Shown: positions 17,424 through 26,668, counted from the stretch's first letter. The stretch: 64,000 nucleotides of DNA from Actinoplanes sichuanensis (GCF_033097365.1 NZ_AP028461.1:7502001-7566000), one strand, 5' to 3'. Numbers and translations: made by a program. The notes: generated by a model not told the origin, from the letters alone.

Positions 17424-19445
17424 TCAGGTGTCGGCGGGGTCGGGGGCGGTGAGGGTCCAGTCGGGTGGGTCGGCGGGATGAAGTCGGGGGTCGTCGACGA
17501 AAAAGGTTCGGACACGGCCGATCGGGGTCGAAGGGCCCTCGAAGCGGACCGTGACGCGCCCGACGCCGCTGCCGTGAACCCAGCCGGAGCCGTGGTCGTC
17601 GTGGCGGACGTCCTGGCCGGGGCGCCACACCGGAACAGAGGCCGGAACCGGTGGCGCTGCTGGACCGACTGCCGGCCGAGTCGACGGACCCGGCGCGACC
17701 CCGGGATCGGTCGAGGAAGGCGACACCGAACCGGCCGCAGAAGACGACGACGCAGCAGCAGGCAGCGACGGAACACCCGCTGTGGAAGGTGCCGACCCGG
17801 CAACTGGAGCGAGCGGCGGCCTACCAGTGAACGTCGGCGAGCCAGGACCCGGCCCGGGACCGGCCGGAACGATCGAATCAGGCGTTTCGGCCTCGACGGC
17901 CGGGGTCGTCGGGGCAGTCGCAGGGCCGGACCGCACAGCCGCGGGCGTGGACGACATGCGCGGCCCGGAACCGGACGACACAGACTCGGCAGAGGAAGAC
18001 ACCTGCGGTCCCGACACCAGCGACGCGGAATCGGACAGTGAATGCGGCCCGGACGTGCGCGGCGCAGATCCGGAGAAGAACGACACCGGCGACCCCGACG
18101 CAGGCGACCCGGACACGGGTGCTCCGGACGCAGCCGGCGCGGACAGGGGCAACCCAGACACAGGCGACGCGGACACAGGCGACGCGGACGCGGGCACCCC
18201 AGACACAGGCGACCCAGACACAGGCGACCCAGACACAGGCGACCCAGACACAGGCGACCCAGACACAGGCGACCCAGACACGGGCGACCCAAACCCAGGT
18301 GGCGCGGACACGGGCAACCCGGACGCCGGTGGAGGGTCCTCGGGGAAGTTGAGGGTCGGTGGGTCTTCGCCCGCGGCGGAGAACAGGTCGTCCTGGGCGA
18401 AGTCATAGAGCGTCGAAACTCCGACGCCCAACAGGCGGATGCCGCCGGCCGTCGGGATTTCGGCGAGGAGGCGGCGGGCCAGTTGGGCGATCAGGAGGCC
18501 GTCGTCGGTGGGCTGGTCTCGGGTCACGGCTCGGGTCACCGTGGTGAAGTCGGGGTGGCGGACCTTGATGTTCACGGTCCGGCCGGTCAGCCCGCCGCGA
18601 CGGAGGCGGCCGGCCACCCGGGCGGAGAGCAGGTCCAACTCGTAGGTGAGGCGGGCCGGGTCACGCACATCTATGTCGAAGGTCTCCTCGGCCGAGACGG
18701 ACTTCGCCTCGCGGGAGCTGACCACCGCACGCGGATCGTCGGCGCGGGCCAGCCGGAACAGGCCGTGACCGTGCGCCGTGCCGAACCAGTCGACGAGGTC
18801 TTCGAGAGCGGCCGCGGCCAGGTCGCCGACCGTACGGATACCGGAGCGGTGCAGGCGCTGCTCGGTGGCCGGGCCGACTCCGCCGAGGCGCCGGACCGGC
18901 AGCGGGTGCAGGACCAGCAGTTCGTCGCCGGGCGGGACGACCGTGAGGCCGTCGGGTTTGTGCAGGTCGGAGCCGATCTTGGCGAGCAGCTTGCTGGAGG
19001 CGGCGCCGATCGAGCCGGTGACCCCACCGGTGGCGGCGGCGATCTCCGATTTCAGCCGGCGGGCGAGCGCGGTCACCGCGGGGACGCTCAGGTCGCTGCC
19101 GGTGGGGGCGAGGTCGATATACGCCTCGTCGATGCTGACCTGCTCGACCAGCGGCGACACCGTGCCGAGCAGCTCCATGACGACCGCGCTGGTCTTCTGA
19201 TACGCCGGGAACCGTGGCGACAGGAACGCCGTGTTGGGCGGGCACCGGCGGCGGGCCTGCGCCATCGGCATCGCCGAGTGCGCGCCGAAGGCCCGCGCCT
19301 CATAGGACGCGGTGGACACCACGCCACGCCCGGCCACGCCGCCGACGATCACCGGCTTGCCCCGCAGCGACGGCTTGTCACGCTGCTCGACCGCGGCGAA
19401 CATCGCGTCGAGGTCGACGTGCAGAATGCTCGCTTCCCTCCTCAC
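17424..19445 (-). CDS. dinB: DNA polymerase IV (Y family) with long repeat-rich insertion
   Basis: The 673-residue protein begins with the Y-family palm ILHVDLDAMFAAVEQ and carries VSIDEAYIDL with the catalytic acidic pair, followed by thumb (GGVGPATEQRL) and little-finger regions to about residue 355. The GTG at 19445 is the start closest to the conserved core. After the polymerase comes about 240 residues of Ser/Pro/Gly/Val low-complexity sequence, including tandem SPVSG pentapeptides, then a short conserved C-terminal domain (about 605-665) with DVRHDDHGSGWVHGSG and VTVRFE. That end domain follows Pol IV in many actinomycetes; the long linker is unusual. Predicted role: translesion synthesis. 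Confidence 0.92.
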   Translation of the reverse strand: MRREASILHVDLDAMFAAVEQRDKPSLRGKPVIVGGVAGRGVVSTASYEARAFGAHSAMPMAQARRRCPPNTAFLSPRFPAYQKTSAVVMELLGTVSPLVEQVSIDEAYIDLAPTGSDLSVPAVTALARRLKSEIAAATGGVTGSIGAASSKLLAKIGSDLHKPDGLTVVPPGDELLVLHPLPVRRLGGVGPATEQRLHRSGIRTVGDLAAAALEDLVDWFGTAHGHGLFRLARADDPRAVVSSREAKSVSAEETFDIDVRDPARLTYELDLLSARVAGRLRRGGLTGRTVNIKVRHPDFTTVTRAVTRDQPTDDGLLIAQLARRLLAEIPTAGGIRLLGVGVSTLYDFAQDDLFSAAGEDPPTLNFPEDPPPASGLPVSAPPGFGSPVSGSPVSGSPVSGSPVSGSPVSGSPVSGVPASASPVSASPVSGLPLSAPAASGAPVSGSPASGSPVSFFSGSAPRTSGPHSLSDSASLVSGPQVSSSAESVSSGSGPRMSSTPAAVRSGPATAPTTPAVEAETPDSIVPAGPGPGPGSPTFTGRPPLAPVAGSAPSTAGVPSLPAAASSSSAAGSVSPSSTDPGVAPGPSTRPAVGPAAPPVPASVPVWRPGQDVRHDDHGSGWVHGSGVGRVTVRFEGPSTPIGRVRTFFVDDPRLHPADPPDWTLTAPDPADT
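18106..18330 (-). repeat. 15-bp tandem repeats coding SPVSG in dinB
   Basis: On the + strand the unit GACCCAGACACAGGC is present four times exactly and once with one change at 18211-18285. It is flanked on both sides by diverged 15-bp copies. In the gene's frame each unit encodes SPVSG. The low divergence of the central copies suggests recent slippage or unequal exchange. Confidence 0.85.
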
Positions 19446-19739
19446 CCCCGCAGCGTAAACGCCGGGTATGACACTTCCGCCGATCCCCGGAGCGACGACG
19501 AACGATCGCCGAGGCAGAGGCGGGGCAGCAACGAACAGATTGGTGGCGGAGAGTAGATGCACGAGCGTGGGAGCGATAACAAAAACTCACCAAGTGCCGC
19601 TTTACAGTTCTCCGAAAGCTGTGCCACGATACGGCTCGATCAGAAGTAAGCGGGCATTCTCGCAGCTAGCGGGCACGGATCAAGGAAACGGCACGCATCA
19701 CCTTCGATTTTCGCCGGTCAAGACGAAGGAAGCGAGACG

Positions 19740-21830
19740 GTGACGGAGAGTCAGATCACGGCGGCGAGGGGCGTGGCGGACCTGGCCCGCGAGGCCCAGC
19801 GTGGGAGCGTTCCCGCCCGGGATCAGCTGATCACCGGCCATCTCTCGCTGATCTACAACATCATCGGTCGCGCGCTGAACGGGCATCCGGACGTCGACGA
19901 TCTGGTGCAGGACACGATGCTCCAGGCGATCAACGCGTTGGGCGGGCTGCGTGACCCGGAGCGGTTCCGGTCGTGGCTGGTGGCGATCGCGTTCCGCCGG
20001 GTCCAGATGCACATGCGTACCCGCAAGATGACCCTGATGCGGCACCTGCCGGAGCCGGTCGACGTGCCCGACCCGGTCGGCGACTTCGCCGAGCGGACCA
20101 CCGCCGAACTGGTCGTCGCCGATCAGCGGCGGGAGCTGGCCGAGGCGACCCGCTGGTTGGAGGACGCCGACCGGCAACTGCTCGGCCTCTGGTGGCAGGA
20201 GGCGCGCGGCGACCTGTCGCGGGCCGAGCTGGCCGCCGCGATCGAGGTGACGCCGAAACACGCCGCGGTCCGGGTGCAGCGGATGAAGGCGCAGCTGGAG
20301 CTCTCCCGCGGGGTGGTCCGAGCGCTGCGGGCGAAACCGATCTGCCCGGAGCTGTCGAGCACGATCCGGTTCTGGGACGGGACCGTCGACTCGGTATGGC
20401 GCAAGCGCCTGGCCCGGCACGTGCGGGACTGCCCGAAGTGCCACTTCCACCAGGCCGGGATGGTCTCGCCGGAGCGGCTACTGCTCGGCGTGGCGGCGCT
20501 GCCGGTGCCGGTCGCGCTGTGGGCCGGCATCCAGTCCGCCTTCCAGGCCGGGGTGACCGCTCCCCCACTGGTCACGACCGCTTCGCTGGCCGCGCAGGTG
20601 GTGCAGCACAAGACCCTGGTGGCGGCGGTCACGGCGGCGACCGTCGCGGTGGGCGGCGGTCTGTCCTTCGCGGTCTTCAACGAGCCGGACACTCCGCAGG
20701 CCGTCGCGCCGCCGCCGGGCGTCACCGCGACCCCGACGACGGCGCCGACCACCGCGGCGGCTCCGAGTCCGAGCGAAGCGGCATCGGCGAAGTCGACCAA
20801 GGCCGCGATAACCGCGAAAGCCGACATCTTCGTGGCCCCGAACGGGTCGGACGACGGTGACGGCACGCAGGCCCGCCCGTACGCCTCGGTGGCCAAGGCC
20901 GTCGCGGTGGTGAAACCGGGCCAGACGATCGCGTTGCGCGCCGGCACCTACCGCCCGACGAGTCCGATCTCGATCACCACGAGCGGCACCGCGGAGAAGC
21001 GCGTGACGATCAGCTCCTACCAGGGGGAACGCGCGGTCATCGACGCGTCCGGGATCCCGGCCGACCAGTGGGCGATCACCCAGGAGGCGTCCTACTGGAC
21101 CATTCACGACCTCGAGGTCACCGGCGCCCGTAACGCCACCTGGACCTGTCTGTCCTGCACGAACAACGTGTTCCAGCGGCTCACCGTGCACGACAACGCC
21201 GGGGTCGGTCTGATGCTGCGCAACGCCGGCACCTCGGGCAACCAGGTGCTGGACAGTGACTTCTACGCCAATCAGGGTTCCGGGCTGTCGGTGCAGTTCG
21301 GGGACGGCGGCGGAAACCTGGTGCGGGGCAACCGGGCGTGGGACAACCGCCAGGACGGCATCGATCTCGGCTCGTTCCGCACCCGGGTGGCGGTCGAGTA
21401 CAACTGGTCGTTCCGCAACGGCTCCAACGGGTTCGCGCTCGGTGGCGGCACCGAACCGATGGCGGCGCCGCATTCGGTCCGGCACAACGCGGCCTGGGGG
21501 AATCAGGGTCAGGGTTTCGTCGACGAGGGCAACACCGGGGCGATCGAACTGGGCAACAACACGGCTTTCCAGAATGCCGGGCTGGGTTTCTCGATGACCA
21601 CCGCCCCGGCGGTGCTGCGTAACAACGCGGCGGTCGGCAACACCCGTGGTGAGCAGGCTCTTTCCGCGAGTGCGAAGCCGAACAACAACAGCTGGCAGGT
21701 GGACGGGTTCGAGTTCGGCTCGGAGGATCCGTCGGTCGCCGAGGGCGCGCGGACCGCGGCCGGAAAACTGCCGGGCACCGATTATCTGGCGACCGGCAAC
21801 GGTATCGGGGCATCGATGTCCGGCGGTTAA
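19740..21830 (+). CDS. ECF-type sigma factor fused to ZAS motif, TM segment and secreted beta-helix
   Basis: The 696-residue protein combines regulation and an external domain. Sigma region 2 lies at about 30-100 (DVDDLVQDTMLQAI, FRSWLVAIAFRRV) and region 4 at about 135-195 (LSRAELAAAIEVTPKHAAVRVQRMK when read through). Then comes H227-x3-C231-x2-C234 in ARHVRDCPKCHFH, the zinc anti-sigma (ZAS) signature. A hydrophobic stretch at 246-262 and a clear membrane segment at about 292-315 precede a Thr/Ala/Pro linker. Residues 363-690 are a right-handed parallel beta-helix (IFVAPNGSDDGDGTQARPY, repeated NxxxxN turns) like polysaccharide lyase or DUF1565 proteins. The GTG start follows GAAGGAAG. Function of the fusion is inferred: a membrane-tethered sigma factor that senses or binds glycans. 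Confidence 0.85.
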   Translation: MTESQITAARGVADLAREAQRGSVPARDQLITGHLSLIYNIIGRALNGHPDVDDLVQDTMLQAINALGGLRDPERFRSWLVAIAFRRVQMHMRTRKMTLMRHLPEPVDVPDPVGDFAERTTAELVVADQRRELAEATRWLEDADRQLLGLWWQEARGDLSRAELAAAIEVTPKHAAVRVQRMKAQLELSRGVVRALRAKPICPELSSTIRFWDGTVDSVWRKRLARHVRDCPKCHFHQAGMVSPERLLLGVAALPVPVALWAGIQSAFQAGVTAPPLVTTASLAAQVVQHKTLVAAVTAATVAVGGGLSFAVFNEPDTPQAVAPPPGVTATPTTAPTTAAAPSPSEAASAKSTKAAITAKADIFVAPNGSDDGDGTQARPYASVAKAVAVVKPGQTIALRAGTYRPTSPISITTSGTAEKRVTISSYQGERAVIDASGIPADQWAITQEASYWTIHDLEVTGARNATWTCLSCTNNVFQRLTVHDNAGVGLMLRNAGTSGNQVLDSDFYANQGSGLSVQFGDGGGNLVRGNRAWDNRQDGIDLGSFRTRVAVEYNWSFRNGSNGFALGGGTEPMAAPHSVRHNAAWGNQGQGFVDEGNTGAIELGNNTAFQNAGLGFSMTTAPAVLRNNAAVGNTRGEQALSASAKPNNNSWQVDGFEFGSEDPSVAEGARTAAGKLPGTDYLATGNGIGASMSGG

Positions 21831-21872
21831 AACGGATGCGCGTGCCGGGAACGGGACGCCACACTGATCGCC

Positions 21873-22934
21873 ATGCACTCCGCGATCACGGTGACCCCGG
21901 CTCAGCTGCCCGACCTGCTCCTGCATGTCGCGGTGGCCCGGCCGGTGTTCCTGTGGGGCGCCCCCGGCATCGGCAAGAGCTCGCTGGTCCGTGACTTCGC
22001 CGCATCGTCGGGTCTGACCTGTGTGACCCTGGTCGGTACCCAGTTGGCCGCCGAGGATCTGATCGGGGTGCCGGAGCTGCGGGACGGCCGCAGCCGGTTC
22101 GCGCCGCCCGAGTCGATCGCGCGCGACGAGCCGTACTGCCTGTTCCTGGACGAGCTGAACTCGTCGAGCCCGGAGGTGCAGAAGGCGTTCTACTCGCTGA
22201 TCCTGGACCGCCGGATCGGTGACTACGAGCTGCCGGCCGGGTCGATCGTGATCGGTGCCGGCAACCGGTCGAGCGACAACGCGCTCGCCCGCCCGATGGC
22301 GTCGGCACTGGTCAACCGTCTGATCCACGTGCACCTGCGGGCGTCCTGGGTGGACTGGTCGGCGTGGGCGCAGGACGCCGGCATTCACCACTGGGTGACC
22401 GGTTACCTCACCGAGCGCCCGGATCACCTGTGGTCGGCACCACCCAAGGTGGAGGAGGCGTTCTCCACGCCACGCAGCTGGCACATGCTCTCCGACGCGC
22501 TGCGCTCCTACGGTGACGGCATCGACGAGGAGACGTTGGGCCTGCTGGCGGCGGGCACGCTCAGCCCGGCGCACGCGACCGCCTTCGGCGGATACGTCAA
22601 GATCGTCCGGCATCGGTACGGGCTGGACGCGATCGTTCGTGGCGACGCCGGCTGGCCGTCCCGCCCGGACGACCGGGATCTGCTCTACTTCCTGGCCGAG
22701 GCGTTCCGGGCCCGCCTGATCAAGGACCTGCCGGCCGGCAAGGTGCACGCCTCGACCAGCCTGCGCCAGTTCGCGCACCGGGCCAAGGCGATGCTGGTCG
22801 AGCTGGCCGAACTGTCGCTGGAGTGCGGCCGCCTGGTGATCGCCCCGGACGACGACGGCAACCCGGTGCTGCCCGCCTGGTTCCTGGTCGAGGTGAGCCG
22901 CGACCTGCCGCGCCTGGTCGCGGCCCGGGCCTGA
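21873..22934 (+). CDS. MoxR-type AAA+ ATPase
   Basis: The 353-residue protein has a Walker A GAPGIGKSS (Lys35), a Walker B LFLDELNSS, and IGAGNRSSDN as sensor 1. MoxR-family AAA+ proteins usually act with a VWA-domain partner to remodel or load metals into client proteins. The next gene, nine bases downstream, encodes exactly such a protein, so the two form one operon. The start is the ATG at 21873, 42 bp after the sigma-fusion gene; co-transcription with that gene is possible but unproven. Confidence 0.9.
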   Translation: MHSAITVTPAQLPDLLLHVAVARPVFLWGAPGIGKSSLVRDFAASSGLTCVTLVGTQLAAEDLIGVPELRDGRSRFAPPESIARDEPYCLFLDELNSSSPEVQKAFYSLILDRRIGDYELPAGSIVIGAGNRSSDNALARPMASALVNRLIHVHLRASWVDWSAWAQDAGIHHWVTGYLTERPDHLWSAPPKVEEAFSTPRSWHMLSDALRSYGDGIDEETLGLLAAGTLSPAHATAFGGYVKIVRHRYGLDAIVRGDAGWPSRPDDRDLLYFLAEAFRARLIKDLPAGKVHASTSLRQFAHRAKAMLVELAELSLECGRLVIAPDDDGNPVLPAWFLVEVSRDLPRLVAARA

Positions 22935-22943
22935 CGCCGCCCG

Positions 22944-24737
22944 ATGACACGCAAGCCGAAACGAACCGCGGAGAACGACCCGAACATGCTCGCCTTCCAG
23001 GCCGCCTGGGGCGAGTTGGCCGGTCATCCGTTGTTCGAGCCGATGACCACTTTCGACCATCCGCGACCGCACGCCACCGTGGAGATCGTCGAAAAGCCGC
23101 TGCCGGCACTGGCCCGGGTGACGGTGGGCGGTCTGATCACCGTGAGCCGATCCCGCCGTCTGTCCAAGGACGAGTGGCTCTGGGTGCTCGCGCATTGCCT
23201 GCTCCATCTGGGTTTCGACCACCTCACCGCACCGGTCGATGGTGGCGACGACGACGCGTACCGGGCGGCGGCCTGTCTCGCCGTGGCCCGGTTCCAGCGT
23301 GCGGTGAAACTCGGCCGGGAGCCGGATCCGCTGCCCGATCTGCTGCCGACGACCGAGGAGGACGACCTGGCCGCCCGGTGGCGCCGCCAGGGTGTGCCGC
23401 CGGAGCTGGCCGCCGCCCCCGACCTGGACCTGAGCCCGTACCGGTTCCGGCCCGGCCAGGAGCCGTGCTGGCCGGACCGGTTCGCGCTGGGTCTGTCCGC
23501 AGCCGCGATGGCCGGTGTCGAGGTGGCCGGTGGCGCCCGCGAGTCGGTGACCGACGGCCCGGTCCGGCGCCGGCCGTGGGAGCTCGCGATGAGCTGGTTC
23601 ATCGGGTCGTATCCGCTGCTCGGCGGAGTGGCGGCCGGGTTCACGCTGGTCGCCGAGGGGCCGCTGGCCCGGGCCTGGGGCATTTCGATCGCCGCGGTGT
23701 CGGCGGAGGCCGGCGAGATCTACGTGAACCCGTGGCGGTCGCTGAGCGAGGACGAGTGGCGGTTCGTACTGGCCCACGAGTTGCTGCACGTGGCGCTGCG
23801 GCACGCCGACCGGGTCGGTGGCCGGGACCCGTACCTCTGGAACGTCGCCTGCGATTTCGTGATCAACGGCTGGCTGGTGGAGATGGGTGTCGGGGTGTTG
23901 CCGGACGGCACGCTGCACGACCCGGCGTTCGCCGGTTGTTCGGCCGAGCAGGTGTACGACCGGATCGCCGGTGACCTGCGCCGGATGCGGAAGCTGTCCA
24001 CGCTGCGCGGACAGGGCACCGGCGACATGCTGGGCGAACCGCTGCCGTGGGCCGACCGGCGGGGCGGCGGCGTGGACGTCGACGAGTACTGCCGCCGGGC
24101 GCTGCTGACCGGTTTCGCCTATCACCAGAGCAGTGGGCGCGGGCTGCTGCCGTCCGGACTGGTCGCCGAGATCCGGGTGTTGGAGCAGCCGCCGGTGCCG
24201 TGGGACGTGCGGCTGGCCCGCTGGTTCGAGGAGTTCGTGCCGATGGTGGAGCCGGTCCGGACGTACGCCCGGCCGTCCCGTCGGCAGGCCGCCACCCCGG
24301 ACATCCCGCGCCCCGGCCGGCACCGACCGGAGGAGGCGGTCCGGCGCAGCACGTTCGGTGTGGTGGTGGACACCTCCGGATCGATGGGCACGGCGCTGAT
24401 GGGCAAGGCGCTCGGCGCGATCGCGTCGTACGCGACGGCCCGGGACGTGCCTGCCGCGCGTGTGGTGTTCTGCGACGCGGCCGCCTATGACGCCGGGTAT
24501 CTGCCGGTGGCCGACATCGCCGGTCGGGTCCGGGTGCGCGGCCGGGGCGGCACCAGGCTGCAGCCGGCGATCGACCTGCTGGAACGCGTCGAGGACTTCC
24601 CGGCGAACGGCCCGATCCTGGTGATCACCGACGGCGAATGCGACGTGCTGCGGATCCGACGGCCGCACGCGTACCTGATGCCCCGCGGCGCCCGCCTGCC
24701 GTTCACCCCGCGCGGCCCGGTGTTCAGTCTGCGCTGA
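22944..24737 (+). CDS. VWA-like / putative metallopeptidase protein (DUF2201 type) with duplicated module
   Basis: The 597-residue protein holds two copies of a zinc-peptidase-like module. The first reads SKDEWLWVLAHCLLHLGF, with H84-C85-L-L-H88 so the catalytic Glu is missing. The second reads SEDEWRFVLAHELLHVALRH, with an intact H278-E279-L-L-H282. A conserved downstream helix follows each copy. The C-terminal part (about 470-597) is a VWA-like domain with the MIDAS motif DTSGSMG (Asp476) and ITDGECD. It follows the MoxR ATPase by nine bases and is its probable partner. Family members are called putative metallopeptidases; no substrate is known. Confidence 0.88.
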   Translation: MTRKPKRTAENDPNMLAFQAAWGELAGHPLFEPMTTFDHPRPHATVEIVEKPLPALARVTVGGLITVSRSRRLSKDEWLWVLAHCLLHLGFDHLTAPVDGGDDDAYRAAACLAVARFQRAVKLGREPDPLPDLLPTTEEDDLAARWRRQGVPPELAAAPDLDLSPYRFRPGQEPCWPDRFALGLSAAAMAGVEVAGGARESVTDGPVRRRPWELAMSWFIGSYPLLGGVAAGFTLVAEGPLARAWGISIAAVSAEAGEIYVNPWRSLSEDEWRFVLAHELLHVALRHADRVGGRDPYLWNVACDFVINGWLVEMGVGVLPDGTLHDPAFAGCSAEQVYDRIAGDLRRMRKLSTLRGQGTGDMLGEPLPWADRRGGGVDVDEYCRRALLTGFAYHQSSGRGLLPSGLVAEIRVLEQPPVPWDVRLARWFEEFVPMVEPVRTYARPSRRQAATPDIPRPGRHRPEEAVRRSTFGVVVDTSGSMGTALMGKALGAIASYATARDVPAARVVFCDAAAYDAGYLPVADIAGRVRVRGRGGTRLQPAIDLLERVEDFPANGPILVITDGECDVLRIRRPHAYLMPRGARLPFTPRGPVFSLR

Positions 24738-25287
24738 TCCCGGAGGCGAGGTCCGCGCTGATCCCGGCGGCGAGATCCGCGCCGCGCCCGGAAGCGAGGT
24801 CAGCGCTGATCGTCAGGGGGACGTTCCAGTCGGGGAAGGGCTCCTCGTCCGGGTCGCGGTCCGGGCCGCCCGCCGCGGTCGCCCGGAGCAGCAACGACGT
24901 GCCGTCGGCGGCGACGATCCGCAGGCCACGGGGCACCTTGCCACGCCCGCCGGTCGGCCCGAGGTCGGGCAGCGCGACGAGCTGCCAGGACCGGAACTCG
25001 GGCGGCCGGGCCACCTCCAGCAGCAGCACGACCAGGACCGCGGCGCGGTCCGGCCGGTTACCCCGGGGTGGCGGCAGGCGGTCCGGCGCCGGCAGATCGG
25101 TCTCGCCCGGCCAGATCGCACCCCAGAGGTACGCGAGAGCGCCGTTCACGTACCGGATCCGCAGTCCCGCCGGTGACGGCCCGCCGGGGGCCGCATCCGC
25201 GCCGAAGCATTCCACCGCGTCGATCTCCGGGTGCGCGGCGTTCCGCAACAGCCGGCCGATCACGTCGAGGACCTGACTGAGGTGCAA
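24724..25287 (-). CDS. Conserved hypothetical protein with repeat tail
   Basis: The 187-residue product starts MHLSQVLDVIGRLLRN and has a soluble alpha/beta body containing LRIRYVNGALAYLWGAIWP and SWQLVALPDLG. I recognise no family. Its last 25 residues are imperfect ISADLASG repeats, and its 3' end overlaps the convergent metallopeptidase gene by 14 bp, so the tail may be a recent extension. It is divergent from the NYN-domain gene (95 bp between starts). No signal peptide or membrane segment is visible. Confidence 0.6.
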   Translation of the reverse strand: MHLSQVLDVIGRLLRNAAHPEIDAVECFGADAAPGGPSPAGLRIRYVNGALAYLWGAIWPGETDLPAPDRLPPPRGNRPDRAAVLVVLLLEVARPPEFRSWQLVALPDLGPTGGRGKVPRGLRIVAADGTSLLLRATAAGGPDRDPDEEPFPDWNVPLTISADLASGRGADLAAGISADLASGISAD

Positions 25288-25382
25288 CGGCGGCTCCGAT
25301 CGTCGGACGGTGTCGCCGCAGTCAACAGGCTTTCGGAGCGGGCTGACCGCCCACCGTGTGCGACGCGGGGTAGGTTTCGGAC

Positions 25383-26621
25383 ATGGAACGCGTACGTGCC
25401 GCGCTGTACCTGGACTTCGACAACGTGTTCAGCGCATTGATCAGGCAGGACCCGGATGTCGCCGTGCAGTTCGCCGAGGAGCCGGGTGCCTGGCTGTCCC
25501 GGCTGACCACCTCGCTGACGGTGGAGGGGCCCCGGCGCTGGCTGATCCTGCGGTGCTACATGAATCCGGGTGGCTGGGTGCCGCACCCCGATCCGGCCAG
25601 TGGCCTGCAGCGGCTGTACTACTCACGGTTCCGGCCGTTCTTCGTCAACGCGGGGTTCGAGGTGATCGACTGCCCGCGGCTGACCCACACGAAGAACGCG
25701 GCCGACATCCGGATGGTGGTCGACGCGGTGGACGCGCTGGCCGACTCGGTGACGTATGACGAGTTCGTGATCGCGTCCGGCGACTCGGACATGACACCGC
25801 TGCTGGTGCGGTTGCGGCGGTCGGACCGGCGGACCACGATCGTCTCCCCGGCCGACGCCGCGCTGGCCTTCACCTCGATCGCGGACCGGCTGATCACCAG
25901 CCAGGAGCTGCTCGAGCTGGTGCAGGGCGAGCCGGTGGAGAGCGAGGAGGTCCCGGCCGCCGGACCGGGCGAGCCGGAGGTCGAGGCGTCCTACGAGCAG
26001 TTCCGTGACCTGGTGACCTGGCGGTTCACCGCGGCGCCGGGCCCGCTCAACCTGGCGTCGCTGGCCCACGACCTGCGGCGGCAGCTGGGCACCGGGGTGG
26101 ATTCGTCGAACTGGTTCGGCTTCGGTGGCTTCGTGCGTGCGCTGGAGAGCCTGCGGTTGCCGTACGCCAAGTTCTCCAATCATTTCGTCTGGGACGACAG
26201 CCGGCACGGCCCGCCGGAGTCGACCGGGGCGGCCGGGCCGGCGCCCGATTCGGTGGTGCGGCTCAGCGCCCCGCTCGGTCTGCCGCGGCTGCCGCGGGAG
26301 ATGTGGCCGCCGGTCTACCGGGCGCTCGCCGAGTACGCGGCGTCGCACCACTTCAACCTGACCGAGGCCACCCGCTGGGCCCGGGATCTGCTGGCCGAGC
26401 AGGGGGTGGACGTGAGCCGGTCGGCGATCGCGTTCGTCACCCGGGGTACCGCGTTCGGCGGGGCGCCGCTCTACCGGCAGCCGGCGCCGGATGCCGAGGA
26501 GATCGCCACGGCGTTCGCCGACAACGTGCTGAACCGGGCCGACGCGGCCGCGATCGCCCTGACCGACGAGGAGTGCGCCGAGGTCCGTTCATGGCTGGGC
26601 GCCCCCGACCCCAAGGCCTAG
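25383..26621 (+). CDS. NYN-domain (PIN-like) protein with OST-HTH/LOTUS-like domain
   Basis: The 412-residue protein opens with an NYN/LabA-type nuclease domain (about 1-180). The acidic residues are at LYLDFDN, NAADIRMVVDA and FVIASGDSD, the pattern that binds metal in PIN-like RNases. Residues about 205-280 (SYEQFRDLVTWRF through SSNWFGFGGFVRAL to NHFVWDD) resemble an OST-HTH/LOTUS RNA-binding domain, and about 300-410 looks like a second helical module. This NYN plus OST-HTH order is known in bacterial and eukaryotic RNA-silencing proteins. It probably cleaves or binds RNA. The start is the ATG at 25383. Confidence 0.82.
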   Translation: MERVRAALYLDFDNVFSALIRQDPDVAVQFAEEPGAWLSRLTTSLTVEGPRRWLILRCYMNPGGWVPHPDPASGLQRLYYSRFRPFFVNAGFEVIDCPRLTHTKNAADIRMVVDAVDALADSVTYDEFVIASGDSDMTPLLVRLRRSDRRTTIVSPADAALAFTSIADRLITSQELLELVQGEPVESEEVPAAGPGEPEVEASYEQFRDLVTWRFTAAPGPLNLASLAHDLRRQLGTGVDSSNWFGFGGFVRALESLRLPYAKFSNHFVWDDSRHGPPESTGAAGPAPDSVVRLSAPLGLPRLPREMWPPVYRALAEYAASHHFNLTEATRWARDLLAEQGVDVSRSAIAFVTRGTAFGGAPLYRQPAPDAEEIATAFADNVLNRADAAAIALTDEECAEVRSWLGAPDPKA

Positions 26622-26668
26622 CCGACTCGAAAGCCTGACCGACCCGAAAGCCCGGCCGACCCGGAGAC

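Noticed and set aside
16684..17628. Long minus-strand open frame upstream of ctaD
   Set aside because: Pro/Arg-rich, crosses repeats and the end of dinB, no start signals and no domain.
20478..24668. A 1,396-codon open frame on the minus strand opposite the sigma fusion, MoxR and VWA genes
   Set aside because: It is the antisense shadow of three well-supported + strand genes; its product is His/Arg/Gly/Pro-rich with no recognisable domain.
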